A stretch of DNA of 64,000 bases from Streptomyces sp. SCSIO 30461 (GCF_037023745.1 NZ_CP146101.1:2162001-2226000), one strand, 5' to 3'; shown: positions 1 to 11,939, numbered from the stretch's first letter. Notes: a model not told the origin generated them from the letters alone. Numbers and translations are program-made.

Positions 1-1539
1 GAGCTCGACGGGCTGCCGTTCGGCGATCCCCTGCGGTTCCTCGTGGCCGCACGCGAACTCCTCGGCCTCGACGGTGCCACGCTGGGCCATCTCATCCGTG
101 AACTGAGCACCACCCTCGCAGCCGACTGCCGACTCGCCCACGAGTCCCTCCCCGCGGCCCTGCTCGCCGATCTCGATTACGCGTCGCTCGAAGGCCATCA
201 GACCGGCCACCCCTGGCTTGTCCTCAACAAGGGCCGCATCGGCTTCTCAGCCGACGACGCCGCCCGCTGGGCTCCCGAAGCGCGCAGGCAGACCCGGCTG
301 CCCTGGATCGCCGTCAGCACCGAACTCGCCGTCTACCGCGGGGTGCCGGGACTGGCGACCCCCGACGTGCTCTACGCGAAGGAGCTGGACGACGAGGTGC
401 GTGTGGCGTTCGCAGCCGAGCTGCATGCGCGCGGCCGGGATCCCGAGGGCTATCTGCTCCTCCCCGTGCACCCTTGGCAGTGGGAGCACGTGGTGCTGCC
501 GCTCTACGCCCCGTCCGTCGCGAACGGCGACATCGTGCCGCTGACCACGGACTCCGACCTGCGGCTGCCCCAGCAGTCCATCCGCACCTTCCTCAACACC
601 AGCCGCCCCGACCGGCACACGGTCAAGCTTCCACTGTCCGTCCTCAACACCCTCGTCTGGCGCGGACTGCCGACCGAACGTACTCTCGCCGCCCCCGCCG
701 TCACCGATTGGGTGCGGTCGATCCGGGACGACGACACCTTTCTGCGCGACGACTGCGGGGTGATCCTGCTCGGTGAGGTCGCGTCCGTCACAGTCGAGCA
801 CCCGCTGTACGACCGACTGCCGGACGTGCCATACCAGTACCGGGAGCTGCTCGGTGCCATCTGGCGCGAACCGCTGAGCCTGCCGCCCGGGGAGCGGGCC
901 CGCACCCTGGCATCCCTACTCCACACCGATCCGCGGGGGCGCGCCTTCACGGCCGAGCTGGTCGAGCGTTCGACGCTCGCCCCCGCCGTCTGGCTGCGGC
1001 GCCTGTTCGCCGCGCTGCTGCCGCCCCTGCTGCGTTACCTCTACCGCTACGGCACCGTGTTCTCGCCGCACGGGGAGAACGCCATCGTGGTCTTCGACGC
1101 GCACGACGTCCCCGTACGCCTCGCGATCAAGGACTTCGTCGACGACGTCAACGTCAGCGCCGAGCCGCTGCCCGAGCACCGTTCGATGCCGGACGAGGTG
1201 CGGGCGGTCCTGCTGACGGAGACGCCGGAGTTCCTCACCCAGTTCATCCACTCCGGTCTGTTCGTCGGCGTCTTCCGCTTTCTCGCCCCGCTGTGCGAGG
1301 AGCAGCTCGGAGTGCCGGAGACCGAGTTCTGGGCACTGGTACGAGCCGAGATCCTGCGCCACCAGGAGCGTTTCCCGGAGCTCAAGGACCGCTACGAGCT
1401 GTTCGATCTGCTCACCCCGTGTATCGCGCGCCTCTGCCTCAACCGCAACCGGCTGCACCTCGACGGCTACCGCGACCGCTCGGAACGCCCGCATGCCGCC
1501 ATGCACGGACTGGTGCCCAACCCGCTCGCCGCCGGATGA
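1..1539 (+). CDS. IucA/IucC-family siderophore synthetase, C-terminal part (5' truncated by window)
   Basis: NIS (NRPS-independent) siderophore synthetases join a carboxylate to an amine or hydroxylamine using ATP. The frame is already open at base 1 and 512 codons are visible; the family is usually near 590 residues, so roughly 80 N-terminal residues are missing. Visible family blocks are HPWQW (visible residue about 157), an SIRTFLNTSRP block followed by KLPLSVLNT, and HGEN near residue 357, then a C-terminal part of the FhuF-like type. The in-frame GTG at 43 is not a credible start. The gene ends 74 bases before the helicase gene. The substrate cannot be read from this fragment. Confidence 0.88.
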   Translation, partial: ELDGLPFGDPLRFLVAARELLGLDGATLGHLIRELSTTLAADCRLAHESLPAALLADLDYASLEGHQTGHPWLVLNKGRIGFSADDAARWAPEARRQTRLPWIAVSTELAVYRGVPGLATPDVLYAKELDDEVRVAFAAELHARGRDPEGYLLLPVHPWQWEHVVLPLYAPSVANGDIVPLTTDSDLRLPQQSIRTFLNTSRPDRHTVKLPLSVLNTLVWRGLPTERTLAAPAVTDWVRSIRDDDTFLRDDCGVILLGEVASVTVEHPLYDRLPDVPYQYRELLGAIWREPLSLPPGERARTLASLLHTDPRGRAFTAELVERSTLAPAVWLRRLFAALLPPLLRYLYRYGTVFSPHGENAIVVFDAHDVPVRLAIKDFVDDVNVSAEPLPEHRSMPDEVRAVLLTETPEFLTQFIHSGLFVGVFRFLAPLCEEQLGVPETEFWALVRAEILRHQERFPELKDRYELFDLLTPCIARLCLNRNRLHLDGYRDRSERPHAAMHGLVPNPLAAG

Positions 1540-1613
1540 CGCCGTCGGGCGGGGGCATGGCCGTGCCGGTATGTTCCCGCGCTGTCAGTGGCGCACCGTA
1601 GGGTGGACGGTCT

Positions 1614-3587
1614 ATGACGAAACCCTCCCTCCCCGAGCTCCTCCACGCCGCGGTCACCGCTGTCGGCGGGGTCGAGCGGCCTGGCCAGGTCACGATGGCC
1701 GAGTCCGTGGCCGCTGCCGTCGACGACGGCTCCCATCTGCTCGTCCAGGCCGGCACCGGCACCGGAAAGTCCCTCGGCTATCTGGTGCCGGCCCTGGCAC
1801 AGGGGGAGCGTGTGGTGGTGGCCACCGCGACACTCGCGCTCCAGCGCCAGCTCGTGGAGCGCGATCTGCCCAGGACGGTGGACGCGCTGCACCCGCTGCT
1901 GCGACGGCGTCCGGACTTCGCCATGCTCAAGGGCCGGTCCAACTACCTGTGTCTGCACCGGCTGCACGAGGGCGTGCCCCAGGAAGAGGAGGACGGGCTC
2001 TTCGACCCGTTCGAGGCCGCCGCTCCCACCAGCAAGCTGGGCCAGGATCTGCTAAGGCTGCGTGACTGGGCGGACGAGACGGAGACCGGTGATCGCGACG
2101 ACCTCACGCCGGGCGTGTCCGACCGCGCGTGGTCCCAGGTCTCCGTGTCGTCCCGGGAGTGCCTGGGGGCCTCGAAGTGCGCGTACGGGGCCGAGTGCTT
2201 CGCCGAGATGGCCAGGGAGCGGGCCAAGCTCGCCGAAGTCGTGGTGACGAACCACGCGCTTCTCGCCATCGACGCGATCGAGGGTGCTCCCGTGCTGCCT
2301 TCGCACGAAGTGCTGATCGTCGACGAGGCACATGAGTTGGTGTCCCGGGTGACCGGTGTGGCCACGGGCGAGCTCACCCCCGGTCAGGTCAACCGCGCGG
2401 TACGCAGAGCCGCCAAGCTGGTCGACGAAAAGGCCGCCGACCAGTTGCAGACCGCCGCCGAGGGCTTCGAACGGCTGATGGAGCTCGCGCTGCCCGGTCG
2501 ACTCGAGGAGATCCCCGAAGACCTCGGCTATGCGCTGATGGCTCTGCGTGACGCGGCCCGCACGGTCATCTCCGCCATCGGGTCCACCCGTGACAAGGCG
2601 GTGCAGGACGAGGACGCCGTGCGCAAGCAGGCGCTCGCCTCGGTCGAGTCCGTGCACGACGTCGCGGAGCGCATTACCCTCGGTTCTGAGTACGACGTCG
2701 TCTGGTACGAACGGCACGACCGCTTCGGTGCCTCCCTGCGCGTGGCACCGCTCACTGTCTCCGGGCTGCTCCGCGAGAAGCTCTTCGCGGACCGCTCCGT
2801 CGTCCTCACCTCGGCGACGCTCAGGCTTGGCGGAGACTTCAACGGCGTGGGCGCCTCGCTCGGGTTGGCGCCCGAGGGCGTCGAAGGCGACGATTTGCCC
2901 GTCTGGAAAGGCATCGACGTAGGGTCGCCGTTCGACTATCCCAAGCAGGGGATCCTCTATGTCGCCAAGCATCTGTCCCGCCCCGTGCGTGATGGCGGCC
3001 GGGAGGACATGCTCGATGAACTCACCGAGCTGATCCAGGCAGCCGGGGGCCGCACGCTCGGCCTGTTCTCCTCGATGCGTGCCGCCCAGCTCGCGGCCGA
3101 GGAGCTGCGTTCCCGCATTCCGGAGTTTCCGATCCTGCTCCAGGGCGAGGAGACACTTGGCGAGCTGATCAAGAACTTCGCGGCCGACCCCGGGACGTGT
3201 CTGTTCGGCACGCTGTCCCTCTGGCAAGGGGTCGATGTGCCGGGTCCGAGCTGCCAGTTGGTGGTAATGGACAAGATCCCGTTCCCGCGCCCGGACGATC
3301 CGCTGATGAGCGCGCGCCAGAAAGCGGTGGAGGACGCAGGGGGGAACGGGTTCATGGCCGTCGCCGCGACCCATGCGGCACTGCTGATGGCACAGGGGGC
3401 CGGCCGCCTCGTCCGGGCCACGGGGGACAAGGGTGTGGTCGCGGTACTCGACCAGCGGCTTGCCACGGCGCGGTACGGAAGCTATCTCAAGGCTTCCCTG
3501 CCCGACTTCTGGTACACCACGGACCGCAACCAGGTGCGTCGCTCACTGGCCGCCATCGACGCGACAGCGAAGGCCGAGGGGCGCTGA
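1614..3587 (+). CDS. dinG: DinG-type ATP-dependent iron-sulfur DNA helicase
   Basis: Superfamily 2 XPD/DinG-like 5'-3' helicase, expected to act on replication or repair intermediates. Walker A GTGTGKS lies at residues 47-53 and a DEAH box (VDEAHEL) near 236. Four cysteines fit the 4Fe-4S pin of this family: one in NYLCLHRL near 113 and three in the ECLGASKCAYGAEC stretch near 180. Motif III LTSATL and a C-terminal QGAGRLVR motif VI are present, so the 657-residue enzyme looks complete. A TAGGGT hexamer at 1599-1604 ends nine bases before the ATG, so the mRNA may have almost no leader. It is convergent with lexA. The dinG symbol is by family; the substrate is unproven. Confidence 0.9.
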   Translation: MTKPSLPELLHAAVTAVGGVERPGQVTMAESVAAAVDDGSHLLVQAGTGTGKSLGYLVPALAQGERVVVATATLALQRQLVERDLPRTVDALHPLLRRRPDFAMLKGRSNYLCLHRLHEGVPQEEEDGLFDPFEAAAPTSKLGQDLLRLRDWADETETGDRDDLTPGVSDRAWSQVSVSSRECLGASKCAYGAECFAEMARERAKLAEVVVTNHALLAIDAIEGAPVLPSHEVLIVDEAHELVSRVTGVATGELTPGQVNRAVRRAAKLVDEKAADQLQTAAEGFERLMELALPGRLEEIPEDLGYALMALRDAARTVISAIGSTRDKAVQDEDAVRKQALASVESVHDVAERITLGSEYDVVWYERHDRFGASLRVAPLTVSGLLREKLFADRSVVLTSATLRLGGDFNGVGASLGLAPEGVEGDDLPVWKGIDVGSPFDYPKQGILYVAKHLSRPVRDGGREDMLDELTELIQAAGGRTLGLFSSMRAAQLAAEELRSRIPEFPILLQGEETLGELIKNFAADPGTCLFGTLSLWQGVDVPGPSCQLVVMDKIPFPRPDDPLMSARQKAVEDAGGNGFMAVAATHAALLMAQGAGRLVRATGDKGVVAVLDQRLATARYGSYLKASLPDFWYTTDRNQVRRSLAAIDATAKAEGR

Positions 3588-3640
3588 GGGCGGGTACCGG
3601 CTGAGCGCCCCACCGCTGGCGCGACCGGATGAAGACGAAG

Positions 3641-3707
3641 CGGTCCCTGCCTGAGGCAGGGACCGACACGATTGGGCCCCGGGACCGGCGCAGTGGGTCC
3701 CGGGGCC
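3641..3707. terminator. Tandem hairpins between convergent dinG-like gene and lexA
   Basis: There are two inverted repeats. CGGTCCCTGCC at 3641-3651 pairs perfectly with 3655-3665 across a TGA loop. GGCCCCGGGACC at 3675-3686 pairs with 3696-3707. Neither has a clear T tract, as is common in Streptomyces. They sit in the 141-base gap between two convergent stops and probably serve both directions. Confidence 0.7.
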
Positions 3708-3728
3708 GGTCAGAGTCGGCGAGTGGGG

Positions 3729-4523
3729 TCACACTCGCCGAAGCACCGCCACCACCTTGCCGAGAATCGTGGCCTCGTCACCAGGAATCGGCTGGTACGC
3801 CGCATTGTGCGGAAGCAGCCAGACGTGCCCGTCCTCGCGCTTGAAGCGCTTGACCGTGGCCTCGCCGTCCAGCATCGCGGCGACGATGTCGCCGTTCTCC
3901 GCGACCGGCTGACGGCGCACCGTCACCCAGTCACCGTCACAGATCGCGGCTTCGATCATCGAGTCGCCGACGACCTTCAGAACGAACAGTTCACCGTCGC
4001 CGACGAGCTGCCGGGGGAGGGGGAAGACATCCTCGACGGACTCTTCAGCGAGGATCGGGCCACCGGCGGCGATCCGGCCGACGAGCGGCACGTAGGAGGC
4101 GGCCGGCTTGCCGCTGGTGTCCGTGGTCTGTGCGGCGGGCTGGTCGGAGCCGCGCACCTCGTAGGCCCGGGGGCGGTGCGGGTCGCGGCGAAGGAAGCCC
4201 TTGCGCTCCAGAGCCATCAGCTGGTGGGCGACCGACGAGGTGCTGGACAGTCCTACCGCCTGGCCGATCTCCCGCATCGACGGCGGGTAACCACGACGCT
4301 GCACGGAGTCACGGATCACCTCGATGACCCGCCGCTGCCGGTCCGTGAGGCCCGTGCTGTCCGCGCGGATGCCCGGAGGTCGGCCGGGCAGCGAGCGCGT
4401 GGGTCGCGAGGGGTCCGCCCCTTCGGGAGGCGTGGCTGCGTCGTTCATGGCATGCACCGGCTCGAATCGGTTCTGGGAGCGGTCCTGGGCAGTGATGGTG
4501 GCACTGTCTGCGGTGGTGGTCAC
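3729..4523 (-). CDS. lexA: SOS repressor LexA
   Basis: LexA represses DNA-damage genes and self-cleaves when RecA is activated. The 264-residue product has an N-terminal winged helix ([11 protein letters not shown] ... [13 protein letters not shown]), the Ala-Gly cleavage site in [10 protein letters not shown], the catalytic serine in [10 protein letters not shown] and the catalytic lysine in [10 protein letters not shown]. The GTG at 4523 is chosen because GAGAGG lies just upstream and the following [13 protein letters not shown] matches the start recalled for Streptomyces LexA. The open frame runs much further upstream without a comparable start. A LexA-type operator lies 64 bases upstream, consistent with autorepression. 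Confidence 0.96.
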   Translation of the reverse strand: MTTTADSATITAQDRSQNRFEPVHAMNDAATPPEGADPSRPTRSLPGRPPGIRADSTGLTDRQRRVIEVIRDSVQRRGYPPSMREIGQAVGLSSTSSVAHQLMALERKGFLRRDPHRPRAYEVRGSDQPAAQTTDTSGKPAASYVPLVGRIAAGGPILAEESVEDVFPLPRQLVGDGELFVLKVVGDSMIEAAICDGDWVTVRRQPVAENGDIVAAMLDGEATVKRFKREDGHVWLLPHNAAYQPIPGDEATILGKVVAVLRRV

Positions 4524-4586
4524 GTCGGCCCCTCTCGAAATGGTCTCCCTAGCTGGACAACGGTAGTTGCTTTCGAAAGGTTGCGC

Positions 4587-4600
4587 CAAACACACGTTCG
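4587..4600. promoter_or_regulatory. LexA (SOS) box upstream of lexA
   Basis: The 14-mer CAAACACACGTTCG matches the Gram-positive SOS consensus CGAACRNRYGTTCG at every position except the second (A for G). It lies 64 bases from the lexA start, where autoregulatory boxes are expected. The hexamer match is seen; binding is inferred. Confidence 0.8.
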
Positions 4601-4900
4601 AGTGAAAAAACGCGATTGACCGTACCTGTACACGTGTCCGGGTGTATGGATGTCGGGCGCCGCGGCTTGGTTGCGGTCGCGCGGGATCCGGATGTGCTTC
4701 CAGTGTGTCATCCGCGTGCCCGGAAACCGGGGAGACGCGCGACTCCCGTAGGCTCGTCTCCGGCGGGCTGTCTACGAGTGGCGCGCCTCTTCTCCTGAGC
4801 GGCGGCCGGTGGTCTCCCGGCTCGGTCCGTATGCCCTTTTGCCCCGCCGTGCGCGATGTCTCCTCTGTGCGACACGCGCTCTCAGGGGAAAGGCGGTCAA

Positions 4901-4947
4901 ACCCCAGATCTAGTGGTTGGATTGGGGTCGCCACCCACAAGTTGTGG
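4901..4947 (+). promoter_or_regulatory. NrdR box(es) upstream of nrdR-nrdJ
   Basis: ACCCCAGATCTAGTGG at 4901-4916 agrees with the NrdR consensus acaCwAtATaTwGtgt at 11 of 16 positions. A weaker second element, CACCCACAAGTTGTGG at 4932-4947, lies 31 bases downstream, the three-helical-turn spacing typical of NrdR box pairs. Together they would let NrdR autoregulate the operon. No cobalamin riboswitch was recognised in the leader. Confidence 0.65.
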
Positions 4948-5057
4948 TCCCGGGTGATTCGAGCCCTGGGAGATCGCCTATGCTTGTGGCTGCTTCGAGG
5001 GGGTGGACACCTCCTGTCGGGGCTATTCGGTCGTGTCGTGAAGGAGGGTTGGGAGCC

Positions 5058-5579
5058 ATGCACTGCCCCTTCTGCAGGCACCCGGACAGCCGTGTCGTCG
5101 ACAGCAGGACCACCGACGACGGCACGTCGATCCGGCGTCGCCGCCAGTGCCCCGACTGCTCCCGTCGTTTCACGACGGTGGAGACCGCCTCGCTGATGGT
5201 GATCAAGCGCAGCGGGGTGACCGAACCCTTCAGCCGTACCAAGGTCATCTCCGGTGTGCGCAAAGCGTGCCAGGGGCGGCCGGTTACCGAGGACGCCCTC
5301 GCCCAGCTCGGCCAGCGTGTCGAGGAAGCGGTGCGCGCCACCGGCAGTGCCGAGCTGACCACCCACGACGTGGGACTGGCCATACTCGGCCCCTTGCAGG
5401 AACTCGACCTGGTCGCATACCTGCGCTTCGCGTCCGTTTACCGAGCGTTCGACTCGCTCGAAGACTTCGAGGCCGCCATCGCCGAGCTCCGCGGGCAGCG
5501 GCCGTCCGCGCGGGAGCGCGGGCCCGGTGTGCCCGTACCCCATGCGGTGGGCCCGGTGCCCACCGCCGCCGCTGACTGA
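5058..5579 (+). CDS. nrdR: Transcriptional repressor NrdR
   Basis: NrdR senses ATP/dATP through an ATP-cone and represses ribonucleotide reductase operons. The 173-residue protein begins with the zinc ribbon (CPFC ... CPDC, four cysteines within the first 36 residues), followed by the ATP-cone ([15 protein letters not shown] onward). The residues after about 150 are a poorly conserved Pro/Ala-rich tail. The ATG at 5058 follows GGAGGG. The frame is open further upstream through the NrdR boxes, but that part is non-coding. It is the first gene of the operon with nrdJ, 159 bases upstream of it. Confidence 0.96.
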   Translation: MHCPFCRHPDSRVVDSRTTDDGTSIRRRRQCPDCSRRFTTVETASLMVIKRSGVTEPFSRTKVISGVRKACQGRPVTEDALAQLGQRVEEAVRATGSAELTTHDVGLAILGPLQELDLVAYLRFASVYRAFDSLEDFEAAIAELRGQRPSARERGPGVPVPHAVGPVPTAAAD

Positions 5580-5738
5580 TCGCGGCGGCCCGAGGGAAGG
5601 GCGGCGACCGGCCGCGGGAGCGGCAAAGACCTGCCATGGACGCCGTGCGCGGCGCGGCGCCCATGGCATCAGACAGAAACTGTGCCACGGGAAGATCTGG
5701 GCACTTCAGGGCGTTTTCGCCCGTATATGGGAGGCGGC

Positions 5739-8636
<2,898 letters not shown>

Positions 8637-8685
8637 TATCGCGGGAAGTCGAGGGGAACCGCGGCTGACGCGTCTTTGAGCGTCC

Positions 8686-8718
8686 GAGAGGGTGCCGGCC
8701 CGAGGCCGGCGCCCTCTC
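8686..8718 (+). terminator. Intrinsic terminator of nrdJ; group IIC intron target
   Basis: GAGAGGGTGCCGGCC pairs with GGCCGGCGCCCTCTC over 15 base pairs (one G-T) around a CGA loop. The group II intron begins six bases after the stem at 8724, the classic insertion position of group IIC introns. Confidence 0.9.
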
Positions 8719-9249
8719 CCGCTGTGCGCCCAGCATGGGCGATTGCTTGGGGGTGGAAGTCCCCTGGGGGAAGAGGTGGTGCTAACCCCGAGCCGGAGGC
8801 AAGGGTGTCATCGTGAGGTGGGGTCTGGAGGAAGCCCGAGGCGAGACCTGGGTACCGAGGAACACGAACCGTGTATGAGGCGTGCTGGTCGGGTGAGTCT
8901 GCTGCGGAAGGCGAAGCCCGTCTCCACCAAGAAGGCCAGTGCGAAAACGCGGCGGGGATCCAGGGACAGTGATCGTTCTTACCTGGGGAGATCTGTCCGG
9001 GTGTCGGTTGTGCTGAGGTGTCGCCGCGCCGACGGGCTGCATCGGAAGGTGCGGTCTGACCGGGCAGAAGTCAGCAGAGGCCGTAGTACCAGCCGGGATG
9101 AGTACGGCGGCTGGGAAGGGCCGAACATCGAGTGGAACGGACGATGTGGTGGTTGCTCGTGCTGGTCACGGTGATCGCAGCAAAACTGCTTCGGCGGTGC
9201 CGTGGGGGCCCCTATCTCTTCGGTCAAGGTCCTGGGCCAGGATGGCGGC

Positions 9250-9573
9250 ATGACGACGTGGTTCCGCACCTACTACGAGGACGAAGATCTGTGGCTGTAT
9301 TTCGAGGCCGATGACGAAGGCTGGGCAGCACGACAGGTCGAGGTCCGGAGGCAGGACTCGCGTCCGGTGACGGCGGCCTCTCTGGAAGAGGTGCTGCACT
9401 TGCGTGATCATGCCGATCTCGCCGCCATGTTCCGCTATGAACGGCAGTTCGGGGTCCTTGCCGAAGGTCCGATGGAAGGTTGGCAGGACCAGCCCGAGGC
9501 GGCCGTGATCTCCGCGGAGGAGTTCGAGCGGGTGTGGACCGAGGCCCGCCAGGCTCTCGCTGATTCAAGCTGA
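9250..9573 (+). CDS. Hypothetical acidic protein carried inside the intron
   Basis: A 107-residue acidic protein beginning MTTWFRTYYEDEDLWLYFEAD, with no transmembrane segment or recognised motif. The family is not identified. Codon use is Streptomyces-like. It lies in intron domain IV, directly before the IS110 element; its last codons run into the 3' end of the transposase gene on the other strand (overlap 9565-9573), so the IS insertion may have replaced its original C-terminus. No strong ribosome site precedes the ATG; an upstream in-frame codon at 9202 is possible but less likely. An overlapping short hydrophobic frame starts at 9144 (MWWLLVLVTVIAAKLL) and could be another remnant. Confidence 0.5.
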   Translation: MTTWFRTYYEDEDLWLYFEADDEGWAARQVEVRRQDSRPVTAASLEEVLHLRDHADLAAMFRYERQFGVLAEGPMEGWQDQPEAAVISAEEFERVWTEARQALADSS

Positions 9574-10767
9574 CCTGGCGGGTTGAGGTTCGTAGAAGGT
9601 TCCGTCGCGGAGCATGGCGAACAGGACGTCGGCCCGGCGCCTTGCGAGGCAGAGCAGGGCCTGGGTGTGGTGCTTGCCCTGGGCGATCTTCTTGTCGTAG
9701 TAGGCCCGGGACGCGGGGTCGCCCAGGGCGGCGAACGCGGAGAGGAAGAAGGCTCGTTTGAGCTGCTTGTTTCCTCGCCGGGATGGCTGTTCGCCGCGGA
9801 TCGAGGAGCCCGAACTGCGGGTCGCCGGGGCGAGTCCGGCGTAGGCGGCGAGGTGGCCGGCGGTGGGGAAGGTGCTGCCGTCGCCGACCTCGATCAGGAT
9901 GCGGGCTCCGGTCCTGACGCCGATGCCCGGCATCGAGGTCAGGACCTTGGAAAGAGGGTGGTCCTCCAGGAGTTCCTCGATCCGCCCGGCCAGCAACTTG
10001 CGCTGGTCGAGGACGGCGGCCAGTGATCCGGCCAGGCTCGGGACGATCAGCGCGGCCGCCTCGGTCCCCGGGACGGTCACGGTCTGCTCGTCCAGCGCGG
10101 CGAAGATCTCCTCGACCAGCCGTTCGGCCATCCGTGGCGCCTTCGGCCGCAGCAGCGTGACCAGTCGTCGGCGTCCGGCCTTGCGTATTTGGGCCGGGGA
10201 TCCGAACCGTTCCAGCAGGGTGAGGACGGCTGGATGCTGCAACCGCGGTCCCAGGACCCGTTCCAGCGACGGATGGATCTGGGTGAGCAGGCCGTGGAGC
10301 CGGTTGGCGACCCGGGTCGCTTCCCCGGCCAGGTCGTCGTCGAAGCCGACGATCATCTCCAGTTCGGCGATCGTCTCGTCCTCGCCGTCGATGGCCCGCA
10401 GCGTGTGGGGCATCGCGCGGGCGGCGTCGGCGATGATGAACGCGTCCCTGGCGTCCGTCTTGGCCTCGCCCGGGTAGACGTCGGCGATCCGCCGCATCGT
10501 CAGCCCCGGCAGATAGGCGACCGGGCAGCCCATGTCCCTGGCGACCGCCAGCGGCAGGGCGCCGATCGAGGCGGGCTGGTCGACCACGACCAGCACCGTT
10601 CCGTGCTTGGCCTGGAGTTTCGCGAACAGTTCACGGAGCTTGGGTTCGGTGTTGGGCAGGCGCTTGTCGAACGCTTTCTTACCGGCCGGGGTGACGGCGG
10701 TGGCGTGGTGTTCGCCCTTGCCGACGTCCAGGCCGAGGAAGACGTCGATGTCGCCGGTGTCGATCAC
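9565..10767 (-). CDS. IS110-family DEDD transposase (bridge-RNA-guided recombinase type)
   Basis: A 400-residue transposase with the RuvC-like N-terminal domain: D14 in LGLDVGK, D63 in VVVDQPASIG, and D105/D108 in AKTDARDA supply the DEDD set. The C-terminal Transposase_20 domain includes SMPGIGVRTGARI and the serine-containing SSGSSIRG followed by SRRGNKQLKRAF. It is full length with no stops or frameshifts, so it may be active. The family excises circles and inserts them with a structured RNA made from its own non-coding end. The final SA and stop may be encoded by flanking DNA. Confidence 0.93.
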   Translation of the reverse strand: MIDTGDIDVFLGLDVGKGEHHATAVTPAGKKAFDKRLPNTEPKLRELFAKLQAKHGTVLVVVDQPASIGALPLAVARDMGCPVAYLPGLTMRRIADVYPGEAKTDARDAFIIADAARAMPHTLRAIDGEDETIAELEMIVGFDDDLAGEATRVANRLHGLLTQIHPSLERVLGPRLQHPAVLTLLERFGSPAQIRKAGRRRLVTLLRPKAPRMAERLVEEIFAALDEQTVTVPGTEAAALIVPSLAGSLAAVLDQRKLLAGRIEELLEDHPLSKVLTSMPGIGVRTGARILIEVGDGSTFPTAGHLAAYAGLAPATRSSGSSIRGEQPSRRGNKQLKRAFFLSAFAALGDPASRAYYDKKIAQGKHHTQALLCLARRRADVLFAMLRDGTFYEPQPARSA

Positions 10768-10945
10768 GTGCCAGCCCCTCCATCACGCTTTCGTCCGGCC
10801 TTGCCTGGGCACCGAGCTGCCACATCCACGTTACGGAGAGCTCTTCCGGCTCGGGTGAAGCCGGTGCTCAAGCCCCTCATCAGCGGTCCGTCGATGCCTC
10901 CGGGCCCGGTGACACCACCCCCCGGATCATCAACAACAAGGGGGG
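10768..10945 (-). ncRNA. Candidate IS110 bridge RNA region
   Basis: Non-coding left end of the IS, transcribed toward the transposase start. It contains several self-complementary stretches, including CCGGGCCCGG (10,910-10,919). IS110-group elements make a guide (bridge) RNA of about this length from this position. Only the location and size are seen; folding and guide loops were not computed. Confidence 0.45.
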
Positions 10946-10979
10946 GAAGTCATGCCGGACCCGAAGGCCGGTAGCCCCA

Positions 10980-11938
10980 TTGCGGAGCCACGAGGAAGGT
11001 AACGGGGGGGAAGAGCCGGTGCCCCCGGCGAAGCCGTCGACGGAGCGTAGTGACCGGTCGGCGCACTCCACGGAGGACGCTCACCACGAACGGGAACTCT
11101 CTTTGTGGGAGTTGATGCTCTCTAAGGAGAACCTGCTCGTGGCGCTCAACCGTGTCGAGGTGAACCGGGGTGCTCCCGGAGTGGACGGCATGCCCACGGC
11201 CGAACTCAGGTCGTGGGTCGCGGTGCACTGGCCCGAAGTGAGGGCTGAACTCGATGCGGGCATCTACCGGCCGGCGCCGGTCCGTCAGGTGATCATCCCG
11301 AAGCCTGGCGGCGGTGAGCGGATGCTGGGGGTGCCGACGATCTCCGGATCTTCGTGCGGAGCAGGCGAGCCGCTCAGAGAGTGCTCGACTCGGTCACGGT
11401 CGTGGTCGAGCGGCGGCTGAAACTGAAGGTCAACCGGGACAAGTCGAAGGTGGTCCCAGCTTCCGTCATGACGATGCCGGGCTTCGGCTTCTACTTCGCC
11501 CGGGGCGGGGAGGTCAGGATCCGGGTCGACCCGAAGGCGCTCGCGCGCTGGAAGGTACGGATCAAGGAACTGACATCTCGCCGGTGGAGTATCGCGATGG
11601 ATGAACGCATCGCGAAGATCAACCGCTTCACCACTGGCTGGATGGGCTACTTCCAGCTCGCGGACACCCCCAAGGTGTTCCAGGGGCTGGACAAGTGGCT
11701 CCACCGCAGGATGCGGCAGATCCGCTGGAAGGAATGGAAACGGTACGCGACCAAACGTCGTAACCTGCGGGCGCTCGGGATCGGTGAGCGTGCTGCTCGG
11801 GAATGGGCGGCCAGTAGCAAGGGCTACTGGCGGATCGCGGGATCGGTTGTCCTCCAGCGGGCGCTGCCCAACTCTCACTGGGAGGGTCTTGGTCTGCGCA
11901 TGCTCAAGCCGACCTGGCAACGGTTGAGATCAGCTTGA
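10980..11938 (+). pseudogene. Group II intron reverse transcriptase/maturase, core deleted and frameshifted
   Basis: The first frame (about 10,980-11,339) encodes the RT N-terminus: ELSLWELMLSKENLLVALNRV, NRGAPGVDGMP, YRPAPVRQVIIPKPGGGERMLGVPT. At GCCGACG (11,333-11,339) it jumps to the second frame, DDLRIFVRSRRAAQRVLD, which is the sequence that follows the tyrosine-alanine of the catalytic YADD box. It continues through KLKVNRDKSK, the thumb and the maturase domain (NRFTTGWMGYFQLADTP ... GYWRIAGS) to the stop at 11,936. Everything from RT motif 2 to the YADD box, including the first catalytic Asp, is missing and the two halves are out of frame, so no active RT can be made. Confidence 0.9.
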
Positions 11939-11939
11939 T

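Larger units (their letters stand above)
9560..10945 (-). mobile_element. IS110-family insertion sequence inside the group II intron
   Basis: One intact DEDD transposase gene on the minus strand with a roughly 170-base non-coding region in front of it and almost nothing behind it, the layout of the IS110 group. These elements lack terminal inverted repeats, so both ends are approximate: the right end is near the transposase stop and the left end somewhere between about 10,900 and 10,960. It sits between the D4 cargo gene and the RT remnant. Confidence 0.8.

Noticed and set aside
4524..5057. Cobalamin riboswitch for nrdR-nrdJ
   Set aside because: No B12-box-like sequence was recognised; control seems to be by NrdR boxes instead.
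3729..5669. A 646-codon minus-strand frame including lexA and its upstream region
   Set aside because: Only the part from the GTG at 4523 is lexA; the rest overlaps nrdR on the other strand and shows no ribosome site or conserved protein.
9583..10974. Plus-strand frames opposite the IS110 transposase
   Set aside because: Shadows of the transposase; Arg/Gly-rich and without any known motif.
10980..11938. Functional RT/maturase
   Set aside because: Catalytic core between motif 2 and YADD is missing and the two halves are out of frame.
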